The position numbers and the translations under genes were made by a program. The notes under the pieces are model-generated. The model saw nothing but the letters and a program-made list of their open reading frames with translations, was not told the DNA's origin and made no database searches. From Bemisia tabaci (Eukaryota > Arthropoda > Insecta > Hemiptera > Aleyrodidae), in contig NC_092795.1 in assembly GCF_918797505.1 (NCBI RefSeq), positions 16,169,131 through 16,233,130 of the forward strand: a stretch of DNA of 64,000 nt, written 5' to 3'. Below are positions 45,970 through 57,090 of this stretch, in pieces. Numbering within the stretch: the stretch's first letter is position 1; every line of letters starts with the position of its first letter.

Positions 45970-46870
45970 GCACAGTTTTCCCTCAAAGAGATTTGCTGTT
46001 TTGTGCAACACTAATTCTGATCAAATGACCTATGGTCACCATGCAATTAATAGTCCTCTTTGATCAAATTTGGACGGGCCGTCAAATTTTGATCAGGATG
46101 GAGCGCCACCATTCATCATTTCCTGCTGCACGAAACATTTCTGCCCTGTTTTTATTTTAAAATGAAGCAAAGTAACGATTTTGAGACTGATGACTCCCGA
46201 TACTTTGATGGTAATTGGCTCGGAAATTTGATCGTGTATCGAGATCTTAAGGGGCCGCACCCCTGGCCAATGCCCCAATCACACGATCAAAGTTTTAATC
46301 GATCTATTCGGTACACATCACAGATCAGATCTTGATATTTTCGGGGAATTTTGTGAAAAACTGGCTGAGAAATTTAGGAATTAGTGCCACTTCTAGAGCT
46401 CTCCATTGATCGTGTGATACGGGTACAAAATAGCATGTGGCAATGATTGCCTCAGTAGGAACGACGCATAGGGCAATATAAAGCTGTAGGGATAAAGCAT
46501 GGAGGATTGACTGGAACAAGCTAGGATGAATAGCGTTAAATAATGTTAATAATAAAATAAGAAGAACCAATACGCTGTGGAAATATATGCTTTTACTAAC
46601 CGAAAGGTCGCGGCAATGTAACCCACTAAAGTGAGTAAAGTTGTGTATTTCCACAGGGCATTAGCTCTTCTTTTCTTTTTTCTTTTTAACATGGAGGATT
46701 GAGGATCCATATTTTGATCAACTCAGCCATTTTAGGCTCAATGTGACTGTTTAGGACAAAAAAAATAGTAGACGCTGCTTGCAGATGATCCTGATTAGTT
46801 AGATTTCCCAGTATATTTTAATTTTCTGAGAGGAAACTGGTCAGTATTTTTCTTAAATAACTCCATGGTT
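45970..46870. other. Intergenic stretch with an inverted minisatellite relic
   Basis: The reverse complement of 46202-46246 reads TCTCGATACACGATCAAATT, TCCGAGCCAATT, close to the 84-bp unit. No other feature is supported. Confidence 0.5.
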
Positions 46871-47747
46871 CAGGGCCGGATTTTCCTACTTGCCGCCCAT
46901 GGGCCGCCTGTATTTTGCCGCCCCCTTCTCATTCGTTTTGAAACATCAATAAAAACCATCAAGTAAAAGTGCCAGCGGGGGAGGGGTGCATAAGACGCAT
47001 TTACTCGTGTTGAACACAATTTTGGGAAAGCCCTGCCCTGTCAACACTACTAGCAAAAGATCACGGAACTTTGCGCGAAAGTCAAGTTTCGTAAACCTAT
47101 CTCCAATGGACAAGGCCTTCCATTCATAAGAAATGAACGGAAAAATTATGAAAGAACAAACACAAAATTTGGTTTAATGATTTTAACTTCCGCCGCCGCG
47201 CCGCGCCGACCGCACCGTGTTCGGCGCAATGCTTGAAGTATTCACGCAGTCTTGCAGGCGCTATGCGTTTCACGCTGACCGCACTGTGTTTGGCGCAATG
47301 CGTGAAGTATCCATGCATTCTTGTAGGTGCTATTCGTTTCACGCTGACCACAATAACCGCACTGTGCTTAATGCAGTGTGTGAAGTATTCGTGCAGTCTT
47401 GTAGGCGCTAATATGTGTTGCATGCCGATTGCTCCGCCGAGGGCTTCTCCTTTTCATCTCAAGTCCTCGTCACAATTTCAAGTCACAAGTCGCGCCGTTC
47501 CAGGCCAAATTGTGTGTTTGGTTTCTCTCTTAACTCGACTAATTAAAGGTGCTGTCTCTTGTATCACTGAAAGACGACAAAATTAGAGATTACTATACTC
47601 TCAGGAAATGAGAGATCTTGTAGCCTTTTCTCGATTGTGATTTTTTTTTCTAAATCCGATTTTTTTTATACCTACATTTAAAAAAATTGCAAAATTTGCC
47701 GCCCCCTAGATTTTCCGCCATGTGGCCACCCCCTGAATCCGGCCCTG
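46871..47747 (-). mobile_element. Family A hAT-type element, inverted, full length
   Basis: 877 bp from CAGGGCCGGATTTTCCTA to CTGAATCCGGCCCTG; flanks CCATGGTT and CCGTGGTT form an 8-bp duplication with one mismatch. It has three modules in reverse orientation at about 47215-47415. If the terminal exon at 47883 belongs to a plus-strand gene, this insertion lies in that gene's last intron. Confidence 0.92.
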
Positions 47748-47882
47748 CCGTGGTTTTGGGCTTGACGGTACGTACTGCGTGTAAGATTCAAGTGATGACT
47801 TCGAGTTATTTTTCTTTGGAATAGTAAAACAAACGCTTTAATGTTCAAACATAACGCTTGAGATGTGTGTTTTTTGTTTCAG

Positions 47883-47950
47883 AACTTCTACCGAAAGGGA
47901 TGAAGTTTATCAAGCAGTGGCTAACTTTGTTGGATGATCTCCGAATGTGA
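47883..47950 (+). CDS. Probable terminal coding exon of an unidentified gene
   Basis: TTTTTTGTTTCAG is a strong acceptor ending at 47882. In phase 2 the exon reads LLPKGMKFIKQWLTLLDDLR, then M and TGA; a second frame is also open for 17 codons. About 110 bp downstream are overlapping AATAAA signals (48061-48081) and a GT/T-rich stretch, as expected at a 3' end. The earlier exons were not found; they may lie upstream of the hAT-type insertion. I do not recognise the protein. Confidence 0.5.
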
Positions 47951-48060
47951 CGTAATGCCTTCGGGTTTCTTTAGCCTGGTTGTTCCTATGTTTGTGAATT
48001 TTCGCCCAAGGTTTTAGTACATAGTAAAGACAGTATGTTACATTTCAAATTACAAGGATG

Positions 48061-48105
48061 AATAAATTTAAATAAAATAAATTGTGCTCACTTTTTGTTT
48101 AACAG
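48061..48105 (+). terminator. Poly(A) signal cluster
   Basis: AATAAATTTAAATAAAATAA contains three AATAAA hexamers, followed by TGTGCTCACTTTTTGTTT, a plausible downstream element. It fits the end of the transcript carrying the 47883-47950 exon. Confidence 0.55.
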
Positions 48106-50640
48106 CTATTTTTATTGCCTTCAATGTACATTGCTGAATTACATCTCAAAAATACTTCAATGAATTCTGGAATAATTAGGAATATCTCCTTTTTTCCACC
48201 TTTTTTTGTATCGGATGAAGAAATAGTATGACACTCAAAAAGATTCATTAAGGTGAAAATGACACTGTAACAAGAATAAAATACAAAAGGAACTGACGAA
48301 TGTTTTCATAGACGAGCGTTTCTTGAGGCAGCACAACTGATTAGCTGAAGAGGTTCATTCATGATACGCAAGACACAACGGAACGCACTAACACAACGCA
48401 TGCGCGATCCTGGGTTTCAATATCGCCTACGATACGCTAGAACGCAACAAACGCTACACGTAGGAGATCATTTCATTTATCCATGGATTCGTACGGAGCT
48501 CTTGTCTCGCGAGTTCCAACCTGGCCATCGTGACGCTTTCACAATCAATGAGCCGTGCAATGTGCGACGCTCACCTGCTCACCTGCTCGCAGCACTCCGA
48601 ATCAGCATTGACTCTATTTGCTCTCACGTCTCTGCTAATCTTGACTAGATTTGTTCGCTCCCTCACAGAGCTTTTCCAAAGAGAGTGCTCCCTTGGTATT
48701 TTTGATGCTGTGACATTCAGTCAAATTGTTTTTTTCGCAGGATCGAAGATTGTGATCAAAGGTTGCCATGCATGACACAATTAAAAACGTTTCATAAAAA
48801 TAATTTCAACTAGCCAAAAGTTAATACCAGTAGTTAGTTAACGGAGAGAGAAGGGAAAGGGATCGTCAAAATTTAATTATTAGGTGAATCTTTGTGTCTC
48901 CAAACTAGTTAATAATCGAAATAGATCGAATCGTTATAAATCGAATTTTAAACCAAGGAAATAAGGTCGTTATAGATCTTGATTGCTGCATGAGTTTCAA
49001 AATTCCTGCTCTCGTTTTTTTTTTATAAAAATAATATCACTGCATTTTTGGCACATTTTTTTTAGAATATTCTTTAAAAACGTTTCATGAAATAATTAAT
49101 GAATCAGAAATTAGCAATATCCTGTAGCGAATGGGAAGGACAAATAAATGACTGAAATGAATTTAACTGGAGGTAATTCGTTTCGTCACCACGTTAATAA
49201 AAATTGTTGTGAATATCGACGGTGAAACTACAAAAAATGGATCTTGATCACCGTGTTTCAAAATTAATGCTCTCTTTTACAAGAAAATCATTGACAATTT
49301 TTGCGCAAAACTCTCAAAGAATAATCTTGAAAGAGATAAAAAAAATCAGAAAATTTTGTCTGATGGCGGTGATTGTTATTCTTCAAAAATCGAAATGACA
49401 GGAAGTCTGAAATATCACCACCCAAGAAACGTAGTTTGGCTGTTTAACCGTCAGTATGCTTTCAGGCGATATTTCTGATCAGTTTTTTTAATGCTGGAGC
49501 ATCAACAAACTTCATCGCTCGCTCAAAACGTGAGGTCCTTGAAAATGATTGCTTGCGGTCACTCATTAATACTTCTGGCATTTATTTCAGCATTTTTTCT
49601 TCCTTTATTATAGCCGTGCATGTAGAGTTCATTCATCTTCATTGATAATGATTCTATTTTTGAAGGTTGAATTGTTATTTCTGTTACATAAAATGTTTAC
49701 CCATACAAAGAGCATTTCACCTCAGTTATGATTATTTTTGTAAAATCTCTCGGAATGAAAAGCACCCGCAACGTTAAGTCTTACAATTAGTTTCGCAATC
49801 AAAAAGCTGTTATGAACTCTTAAATGCTCGAGTCAATTGTCAGTGATTTCGATTGGAATGAATGAACTAAGATAGAAAAAAATTAAGCTTATGAGTAAGT
49901 TGCGTAAATCAATTTAATTATATAATTGCAAAACTGCGAATTGATTAAAAAAAAAGAGATGAGGTTTTTATGATGAGAGATCACTATAAATCACATGTGA
50001 ATTATATTTGATTGTTTCTGCCTAAGTTCTGATGATGGGGATAGCTGAAAAGCCTCGACGTATTAAACCAGTTCACCAGTTTCCATGGAATTTTAGATTA
50101 AATAACTTTCATAGCACTGACTACTTCGAAACCGCTAAATCGCCAAGCACTACGATCAAAATGTTACACCTTAACAATTATGCAGCAATTTCGTATATCA
50201 GGATAGAAAACTGCGTTGTTTTGGGAAAGAACATAAGAACAACTTGCCTCTGAGCACTTTGCAGTTGCAACAATGTTGCTCTCAGGGCTCCCAAATTTGG
50301 CGAGTGAAAAGAATCCCCTCCTCTGGAAAACAAAACAACTTGAGACAAACTGCGATTGTGATTGTCAAATGCTTGTTTTCGCAACATGTTGCGAGTGTTA
50401 ATGTCTCCGCGAACAAAATACGTCGAGTTAATCGGAGAGTTTTTAACATTGTAATAGAGATGCGCATTTTTTGCCTCTCGCCATGGATATAAGAAGTGAC
50501 CTCGGCCAGCCTCAACATCCCGAAAGAAAAACCTCTCGTCAAAACGTTATAAAAGCAGATGGTTATAACAGGGCACGCTGCCAGACCCAGGAGCCTTACG
50601 CCTGTATTCTTTCCGAAAATTTCACTCGGCTCAATCGAAA
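48106..50640. other. Long AT-rich intergenic stretch
   Basis: There are several open frames of 60-120 codons (for example plus-strand 48361-48648, minus-strand 50282-50650). None resembles a known protein or shows consistent splice sites. No repeat family was identified. Confidence 0.4.
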
Positions 50641-50928
50641 GGGACGACAAGAGCGAGACGGAGAACGCCGAACGGAGGCGAAAGGGAGGGTAGGGGGTGG
50701 GTTACGGAAAGCAAGATTGATAAACCGAAGGGAGGGCGAGTGCGTCGGCGACGGAGGGCGGGCGGGCGAGGGGGTGATAAAAAGCGAGGAATTGAAAAGG
50801 GATCATTAATGGATTAGTTCCAATTTTGAGAGTTGGAGCTGGAGTGTTTACCGGGAGGCCACGGGCGCCTCCGAGCGTTTGCTCCTTTTGCGGCGCTGCT
50901 GCAACCGCGCTGCGGCGCGGTCCCGTCC
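50641..50928. other. GC-rich island
   Basis: G-rich (GGGAGGG, GGCGGGCGGG) then CpG-rich sequence up to the family E element. Possible promoter region, unassigned. Confidence 0.3.
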
Positions 50929-51090
50929 AGTGGCGAGGCGTGAAGATCGATTATCGATTGTTATGCCATTTAAAGCTATGGTAAAGAATCGATTATTGAG
51001 GTGTTCGCTGCGAACACCCTGTTTATCGATCCTTTTCCATAGGTTTAAATGGCGTAACAATCGATACATCGCAATTCACGCCACGCCGCC
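50929..51090. mobile_element. Family E palindromic MITE, copy 2, with flanking direct repeat
   Basis: The stem is GGCGAGGCGTGAA against TTCACGCCACGCC, then TCGATTGTTATGCCATTTAA against TTAAATGGCGTAACAATCGA; the apex is GTGTTCGCTGCGAACACC. GGTCCCGTCC flanks both sides (50919-50928 and 51091-51100). It is 162 bp and essentially one hairpin. Confidence 0.85.
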
Positions 51091-51314
51091 GGTCCCGTCC
51101 GTCTCGCTTTCTTGAAAGCCGTGATTAAAGGCCCGCCAGGGATAAAAATACCAATTAACATTTGAAAACATTTGAGTCGCTCGGATCACTGGATTACGCC
51201 CCGGCTTCACTCTCCGTTTATTGGTTCGCTGATCGAGTTAAAAGGCTTATCAAACTTCATCAATCGGACTCCGTTCTCAATGAACGCCCGCCCGGGAGCG
51301 CGTTCGTTTTGGAA

Positions 51315-51500
51315 TTCGCAGCTTGGGTAATTGATGAAATTTAGGGATAAAATGAAAAATTCAGCGTTGAAACAATGTATCCACTTGTGTGAGGTGCCAT
51401 CCCTAAATTCGCAGCTTGGGCAATTGATGAAATTTAACCATAAAATAAAAAATTCAGCGTTGAAACAATGTATCCACTTGTATGAGGTGCCATCCCTAAA
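51315..51500 (+). repeat. Tandem duplication, about 90-bp unit, two copies
   Basis: Both units contain TTCGCAGCTTGGG.AATTGA, AAAATTCAGCGTTGAAACAA, TGTATCCACTTGT and GAGGTGCCATCCCTAAATT. A related CCCTAAATTACGTA phrase appears at about 51495 and, inverted, near 51635. Confidence 0.85.
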
Positions 51501-52503
51501 TTACGTAGCGCTCTAGGGGGAGGGGGGTCGAGGAGAGCGTTACGCCATTTTGTTTTTACGTATTAAAGGCTAGGGACCTAATCACGAAAGCGATTCAGGG
51601 GGGAGGGGGGTAAAAATGCCGAGAAAGTGCGTTACGTAATTTAGGGATGACCCCTGACTTTAATCTGTCGATTAAATAAAATCCTCGTATTCCCAATGTT
51701 TCATCATGTTTTGCCTACTTGTTTGTTTAAATTATCGTGATGTGGAAATGATGCGGTCTAAGTTCAGCAATTCAATAAAAAAAAAAAACATAAAATTGAA
51801 TAAAGAATAGAATTAAGTTTTCAAAAATTGTCCGGGGAAGACCCCTAGACTAAACTCTGAGCCGGGGGTTAGATATTCCGTACCCCTCAAAGCCCCTGGT
51901 GACAGGGGTAAGGCCCTCCCCAGCAAAGTAGGGTAGCTACGCAGGTAGGGCACCGGTGTCGCCGGCGCGGCGTGGCGCGACGCGCAGCGCAACATGCGCA
52001 TTGCACGCATTTCGGTGCAGGCAAGGAAAGGCAGGGCGCCTTCAAGTTTTTTTACGCAACACGCGCATCCATAGAGCACGAATAGTTGTATTCAGGCGCT
52101 GTGATGAACTTCGCCTCTTTCCGCGCATCGATCGGCTGTAAAACTAAGGAAAACGGAGAACAATTCAACGTTGAATGTTAAATAACCAAACCACGTATCT
52201 CAATTTGCGTCGCTACTAATCTTCTATCACATTTTACAACCCAAAGAACGCCTGATCATCAGTTTTGCTCAATACATCGTTTGTTTTTCCTCATTTTACT
52301 GACAATATTTTCTGAAAATATCTCGCCGAAAGTCGAGAAGTATTTTTAAGAAAAAATGAAAATTCAGTAAAAATTTTTAAAGATCCTAACAAAGGTCCGT
52401 GGTATTTTCACCACCGCTGTGGTGATTAAGCACCGGCGTAGTTTTTCAAGTGCCGTACTACTAAAATGTCAAAGTCCGAACAAAATTCGATGCATCAATT
52501 AAA
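51501..52503. other. Intergenic stretch with module-like GC-rich segment
   Basis: At about 51955-52110, GGCGCGGCGTGGCGCGACGC, GCAGGGCGCCTTCAAG and GAGCACGAATAGTTGTATTC echo words in family A and family B repeats. No element ends can be set. Confidence 0.4.
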
Positions 52504-52639
52504 ATTGGACAATATTTTGCAACTAGGAACTACAATTTCTGGCTTATCTATGAAAACACTTATCTGCCTAGGGATAGTACACACGTTGTTTTGAAATTGA
52601 GCCAGAAATTGTAGTTTCTAATCGAAAAATGTAACCAAT
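52504..52639. mobile_element. Family Q MITE, copy 2
   Basis: TTGGACAATATTTTGCAACT, AGGAACTACAATTTCTGGC is mirrored by AGCCAGAAATTGTAGTTTCT and AAAATGTAACCAA. About 136 bp. Confidence 0.7.
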
Positions 52640-53289
52640 TCATCTACGTACCCCTGCCTCAGCCTCTTTTTCCGAACAGTAATCAACAATTCGTTCTCGA
52701 AGAATAATCCGAGTCGATCGTTCGGAACAACCCCCCGATCGGCGGCTTTGATTTTCATTCATCAATTGACTCCTCGCGTCTACTTAGCACGCGACAAACG
52801 AAAATAATCGATCGGTGTTTTCTTTACTCCAAAATCGCGGTTGAGCGTGAGCGCTTTCCGCACACGTAACGGGAGAATCCTGGAGACCGGGAAACAGCCG
52901 CGGGGAAAAGGGGAGGGGGTGCCGGAGAAGGAGTGGGGATAAGGAGTGTGGATAGGAAGGAAGAGCAACCGGTGAGAGCTGTGCCCTCTCTCCCGGACCC
53001 GGGGGGGGGGGGGGGCGTTGAGGGTGAAGGGAGAGGGCGGGCGAGCGTATTGACAATTAACACCGATCATGGTTGAGGGGACACGAGTCACTGTGTCCCA
53101 ACGCTCCTGCGATGCCAAGTTTCCCGCCGCTTTTGACGTTTATTCCTCGTTATATTTTATTCCGTTTAGGTACTTTTACCTCTTCCAGTCTCGCGGGGAC
53201 GCCGAGGCTGAATATCTTGCGGCTCCCCGAACAATGTAAATAAAGAGTGCCGCAGGGGTTTCAACGCTCGCTATTTATTTTATTTTTGC
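52640..53289. other. Intergenic stretch with G homopolymer
   Basis: GC-rich at 52850-53050 with a G run at 53001-53015. The three overlapping minus-strand open frames over it are compositional. Confidence 0.4.
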
Positions 53290-53630
53290 AGCCCACATCT
53301 TTTGCCCGATGCATTTCGCATCGAGTGAAAAGAGGTTGAGTGCCCGCACTAGACTATTGTTGCGAGGCAAAATTACGCATCCAGAAAATAAAGGTGCGCT
53401 ATGATGAAAAAGGCCCATATTCATTGGCAGGTATGTTGTTGCATGTTGTATTTGCTTAAAATGAAAGCGCACTTTGATGAGAAACGTCTGAATACGACTA
53501 CACATGTTTGACGGAAGCGCGTATTGCATTCGCAAAATATGAAGGCGCCCTTCAATGAAAACTTCTGTCACAACTATTTTTGCCCGATGGTGATGCATGC
53601 GTAAAAATGATAGTGCGTTCATAGTCCCGT
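53290..53630 (+). repeat. Degenerate tandem repeat, about 65-bp unit, four copies
   Basis: Each unit has an AAAAT.AA.G.GCGC core followed by .TT.RATGA.AAA: AAATAAAGGTGCGCTATGAT, AAATGAAAGCGCACTTTGAT, AAATATGAAGGCGCCCTTCA and AAAATGATAGTGCGTTCAT. Similar wording occurs in family B (AAAATTGAAGGCGC). Confidence 0.6.
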
Positions 53631-53672
53631 TTCTTATCATTATAAAACTATTCGAACAAATGGAGAGTTGGA

Positions 53673-53891
53673 ATGGAAAACCTGGTGAGTGTTATTGCCT
53701 TTGTTTTGGTGTTGCTAAACATTGCGCATGGTGCTCCTCATGGTTTAAGATTTTATATACCTCGACTGCATGAACGCATGGGACGCATGGTCTTTATTTT
53801 GGAAACTGTGTCTTTGTATTATTGGGTTATTTTCATGGAATTTTGCTTATTTCTGAATCAATTTGTTCATGGGAAGTTCGAAAATAAGTGA
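53673..53891 (+). CDS. Possible small secreted-protein frame (uncertain)
   Basis: 72 codons beginning MENLVSVIAFVLVLLNIAHG and continuing APHGLRFYIPRLHERMG. The start looks like a signal peptide with cleavage after AHG. The rest contains a second hydrophobic stretch and no motif I recognise. A TATAAAA at 53641 is close upstream. The ATG codon is followed at once by a GTGAGT that could instead be a donor. Chance is quite possible. Confidence 0.2.
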   Translation: MENLVSVIAFVLVLLNIAHGAPHGLRFYIPRLHERMGRMVFILETVSLYYWVIFMEFCLFLNQFVHGKFENK

Positions 53892-54512
53892 GGGAAGTTT
53901 CAGATTTTTTAAGCTTAACGATTACCATTTTATTTAGTTCATGGGGACTGAGTAAGGTCCTTCTAAGAATGTCAGTTTTTTTGGACCAGTAATAATTCAT
54001 TCCCAGAGAAACCTCTTGACCGTCTCAGAGGAATCCGAAAGTTTCTAGACTCGGATTTTCGGAGAAAACGGGAATGCTACTTAACGTTGGTCATTCCCTG
54101 AGTTGGCAACTCTGTTTTTACACCATTTAAATGTATGTAAAACAATCGATTTCAGGTGAGGCAGGCTGCCTCATCTAAAATCGATACATTTAATGGATTT
54201 AAATGGAGCATAAACAGTGCTGCCAACTAGTCAGAATGGCCACTGTATTTAAATTCATTTGAGGAGGTCATGACGTTACGAAAACGCTAGAAATTATTTA
54301 ATCACTATTTGTACATCCTCTTATTGGCCAGCGATGCATTATACAGTAGTTAGGGTGAGAACTGACTAAACATAGGGCTTGCAGTTCCTTTCGGCATAAA
54401 CACATATTTTGCTATATATTGTGTCTGATTAAATTCGAATTTTCGTCAAACTTTAGGATTTTTGTCTTTCATTTATTTGTAGAATTTTTCCCGCACTACA
54501 TTCTAATGTATA
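53892..54512. other. Intergenic stretch with an imperfect hairpin
   Basis: At about 54117-54220, CCATTTAAATGTATGTAAAA, CAATCGATTT and GGTGAGGCAG face CTGCCTCATC, AAAATCGATACATTTAATGG and ATTTAAATGG. It resembles family E in style (ATCGAT, ATTTAAATGG) but differs at the apex. Confidence 0.5.
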
Positions 54513-54738
54513 ACCTGGAAAAAAAACACATTGGATCTAGAGTCCAGACTTTTAAGAACATCGACAAGCAAAAATACTCCTGATTCAATCGGATTTTTGC
54601 TTAAATCAAGAACCAAGCCTCTTAATTTGAGCGGATTTCCTTTTAATTTAAGCAAAAATCCGATTGAATCAAGAGTATTTTTCTTGTCAATGTTTTCAAG
54701 AGTCTAGACTCTAGATCCAATGTGTTTTTTTCCCAGTG
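54513..54738. mobile_element. Family D MITE, copy 1, TA target duplication
   Basis: Inverted ends AAAAAAAACACATTGGATCT, AGAGTCCAGAC and GTCTAGACTCTAGATCCAAT, GTGTTTTTTTCCCAGTG; inner AATCGGATTTTTGCTTAAAT is mirrored too. TA flanks both sides. 226 bp, non-coding. Confidence 0.88.
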
Positions 54739-55111
54739 TACTTAAAATACGAGGGACAATCCTCAATACTATTTTCAGAAATACATTCTCAATAGCGTAA
54801 ATTTGGCAACATGTCAATGCTCACACTGCATTCTCTCTCGGGACGGCAGTATTTTTGGATATTGATCACCCCTGAGTAAGACCACGAAGTGTTCGTATAA
54901 TACAAATCTTAAGTTAGCCGTGACTCGATCGTATCGAAGTTGAATAAACTTTTTTCTTTATTTGTGATAGAGTTAGGGAAACGGGGAATCAAGGTATTTG
55001 TTTGGAAAATAGTAGTATCGTGAGGTATAAGAATTACTCCGCAAAGAGAGATTCAATCAATATCATTTGCTTTTGAAATACCCAAAACCTTCAAAAACTG
55101 ATTCCTCTACA
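54739..55111. other. Intergenic stretch
   Basis: AAATTTGGCAACATGTCAAT and GGGACGGCAG near 54800-54850 weakly recall a family C end. Nothing else seen. Confidence 0.35.
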
Positions 55112-55345
55112 CTTCCGTGCTAAGGAAAAACGCCGTCTGAGCCTTCAGACGTTGCCCAATTTCCTCTGGTAAATCACTAATTTTCAGGAAAATTTTTGAA
55201 TATTTAATTTTGTTTGTCACTTGATCTAAAGTGTCTGATAATTTTGAAGAAAAATATTCATAATTTTCCTCACAAATAAACATTTTATCCAAGGAAATTT
55301 GGCAACTCTCGAATGGTTATACGGCGTTCTTCCTTACCACGGCAG
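55112..55345. mobile_element. Family C MITE, copy 2
   Basis: CTTCCGTGCTAAGGAAAAAC, GCCGTCTGAGC faces TATACGGCGTTCTTCCTTAC, CACGGCAG. Flanks TACA and TGCA are a candidate 4-bp duplication with one mismatch. 234 bp. Confidence 0.82.
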
Positions 55346-55567
55346 TGCAGCATTTCAAAGCTTGAGAGCGATCGAAAAAACACAGTCAGAGCTTTAAAGA
55401 CTGTCCCACATACAATCAGATGGGTTGCCTCGACATCACTTAGAGGGAACCTCTGATCATATACTCATAAAATTGTTTTCCCCATATGACTCAAAAAAGG
55501 TATGCATGTTTATCTCAGAAAAATGATAAAAATTCAAAATGTTATTGTCACTTGAAAACAAACACAT
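55346..55567. other. Short intergenic stretch
   Basis: AT-rich, nothing recognised. Confidence 0.4.
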
Positions 55568-56540
55568 CCCTGGAAAATATTGGCAATAGGAGGTGCGTTT
55601 CAAAATACCGTAGGAGTTCTTGTATCCGACTAAAGAAGAAAATCATATAGCTGGCTGTAGGAAGCGGAGCAAATCATATAGCCGGGCTATACGAGGCTAT
55701 AAAAGAGTATACAGTCGGGCTATAGTTCCTATCGCCAGGCTTTACACTTTATCGTCATTGGCTATAAAAGATTATAGGAAATTGTGTTGGAATTCGTGTG
55801 CTTTGGAAATCATTAAGTTTGATACGGAACTACCTTAATATTTACAAAACACACGTTATATTTTCCTTTAAAACATATTTTTTTTTCATCAATTAAAATG
55901 AGAATAATCCATACAAAGTGTGCAAACATTTCAAAATCATGAGTTGAAAAACGCTGACTCCGCGAGATTAAATATTAGAGCCTAACACAAACGGAGCGGC
56001 GACTGGCGCCTACAAACCTAACAGGGATACTTCACGCATTGCGCAAACGCGCATTGACGCCTACAAACCTAACAGGGATACTTCACGCATTGCGCAATGT
56101 GTGAAATATCCCTGTTAGGTTTGTAGGAGCCAATGCGCGTTTCGCGCTCTCTGCCCGCCCGCCGCGCCGCAATGTGCCACGGCGTCTGAAGCAACTATTT
56201 CACACCAGAGGTATTGCACAGTATCATAAGAAATTGAAGGCGCTCTAACATATTAAGGATGACAGGTATCCTTCAAAAGCACGGAGCTTTCCTCGCAAAA
56301 TAAATTAAGATATTACGGCACAAAAAGAGAGCGGTAGTCCAAAAACTCATTAAGTCCTAGCATCCGTAATTAGTGACGTTTAGCATACACTATATCGCCT
56401 GGCTGTTGCTTAATCGCCATCGGCTATAAAAGGTTATAAGAAATTGTGTAGCCGGCTATAGAAGCGATTGGAAATCTAACAGCCGGCTGTAGGTCTATGG
56501 TATTTTGGAACACAGATTCTACTGCCAATTTTTACCAGGG
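55568..56540. mobile_element. GGCTATA-rich element, copy 2 (inverted relative to copy 1)
   Basis: Starts CCCTGGAAAATATTGGC and ends GCCAATTTTTACCAGGG. It mirrors 15420-16366, including GAAAGCGGAGCAAATC-like and GGCTATA iterations and GTTGCTTCAGACGC-type sequence. The core at about 55990-56135 has two direct and one inverted copy of GCGCCTACAA..ATACTTCACGCATTGCG, against one plus one in copy 1. No transposase. Confidence 0.8.
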
Positions 56541-56594
56541 CGACTATTTCAGTAAAAAAGCAATTAAAAGTCGCCAATACTTAGGTTAATGTCG

Positions 56595-56823
56595 CACTGG
56601 AAAAAAAAAACACATTGGATCTAGAGTCCAGACACTTAAAAACATCGACAAGAAAAAATACTCTTAATTCAATCAGATTTAAGCCTAAATCAAGAACCCA
56701 GCCTCTTAATTTGAGCGGATTTCCTTTTGATTTAAGCAAAAATCTGATTGAATCAAGAGTACTTTTTCTTGTCAATGTTTTCAAGAGTCCGGACTCTAGA
56801 TCCAATGTGTTTTTTTCCCAGTG
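56595..56823. mobile_element. Family D MITE, copy 2, CG target duplication with empty site
   Basis: CACTGGAAAAAAAAAACACA to TGTGTTTTTTTCCCAGTG, 229 bp, flanked by CG at 56593-56594 and 56824-56825. The matching unoccupied target is at 37857-37960. Confidence 0.9.
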
Positions 56824-57090
56824 CGGGGTAAGCACCTCACCAGGTAAGTTTTTGAAAATTAGGTAAGGATTGCTAAACCAATGGGGCTCTTGAAATTAGT
56901 AAACTCTTATACCGTTAGTCCCTTTTTCCCTGCCTTATAGATTAAATTTTATGCTTATCTCATGGAATTTCAGTTCCACCGGCCAGCAAACTGACATATA
57001 GTGGAAAATCGTAAAAATTACACAATTGGGGGACGTGGGGCTCAAAAGCAGATTGTAATGCGGCATACTTTTGCAGATCCAACCACAGTT
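56824..57090. other. Remainder of the target repeat and intergenic DNA
   Basis: The first ~75 bp continue the homology with 37857-37960. The rest is AT-rich and unassigned. Confidence 0.5.

Noticed and set aside
48361..48648. 95-codon frame (MIRKTQRNALTQRMRDPG..) as a gene
   Set aside because: Overlapping frame also open, no family resemblance, no poly(A) or splice support.
52780..53118. Three overlapping proline-rich minus-strand frames
   Set aside because: All are produced by the same GC-rich purine stretch; none has a domain or splice context.
53673..53891. Firm call of a secreted peptide gene
   Set aside because: The signal-like start is suggestive, but the TATA box is too close to the ATG and no second exon is visible; kept only at low confidence.
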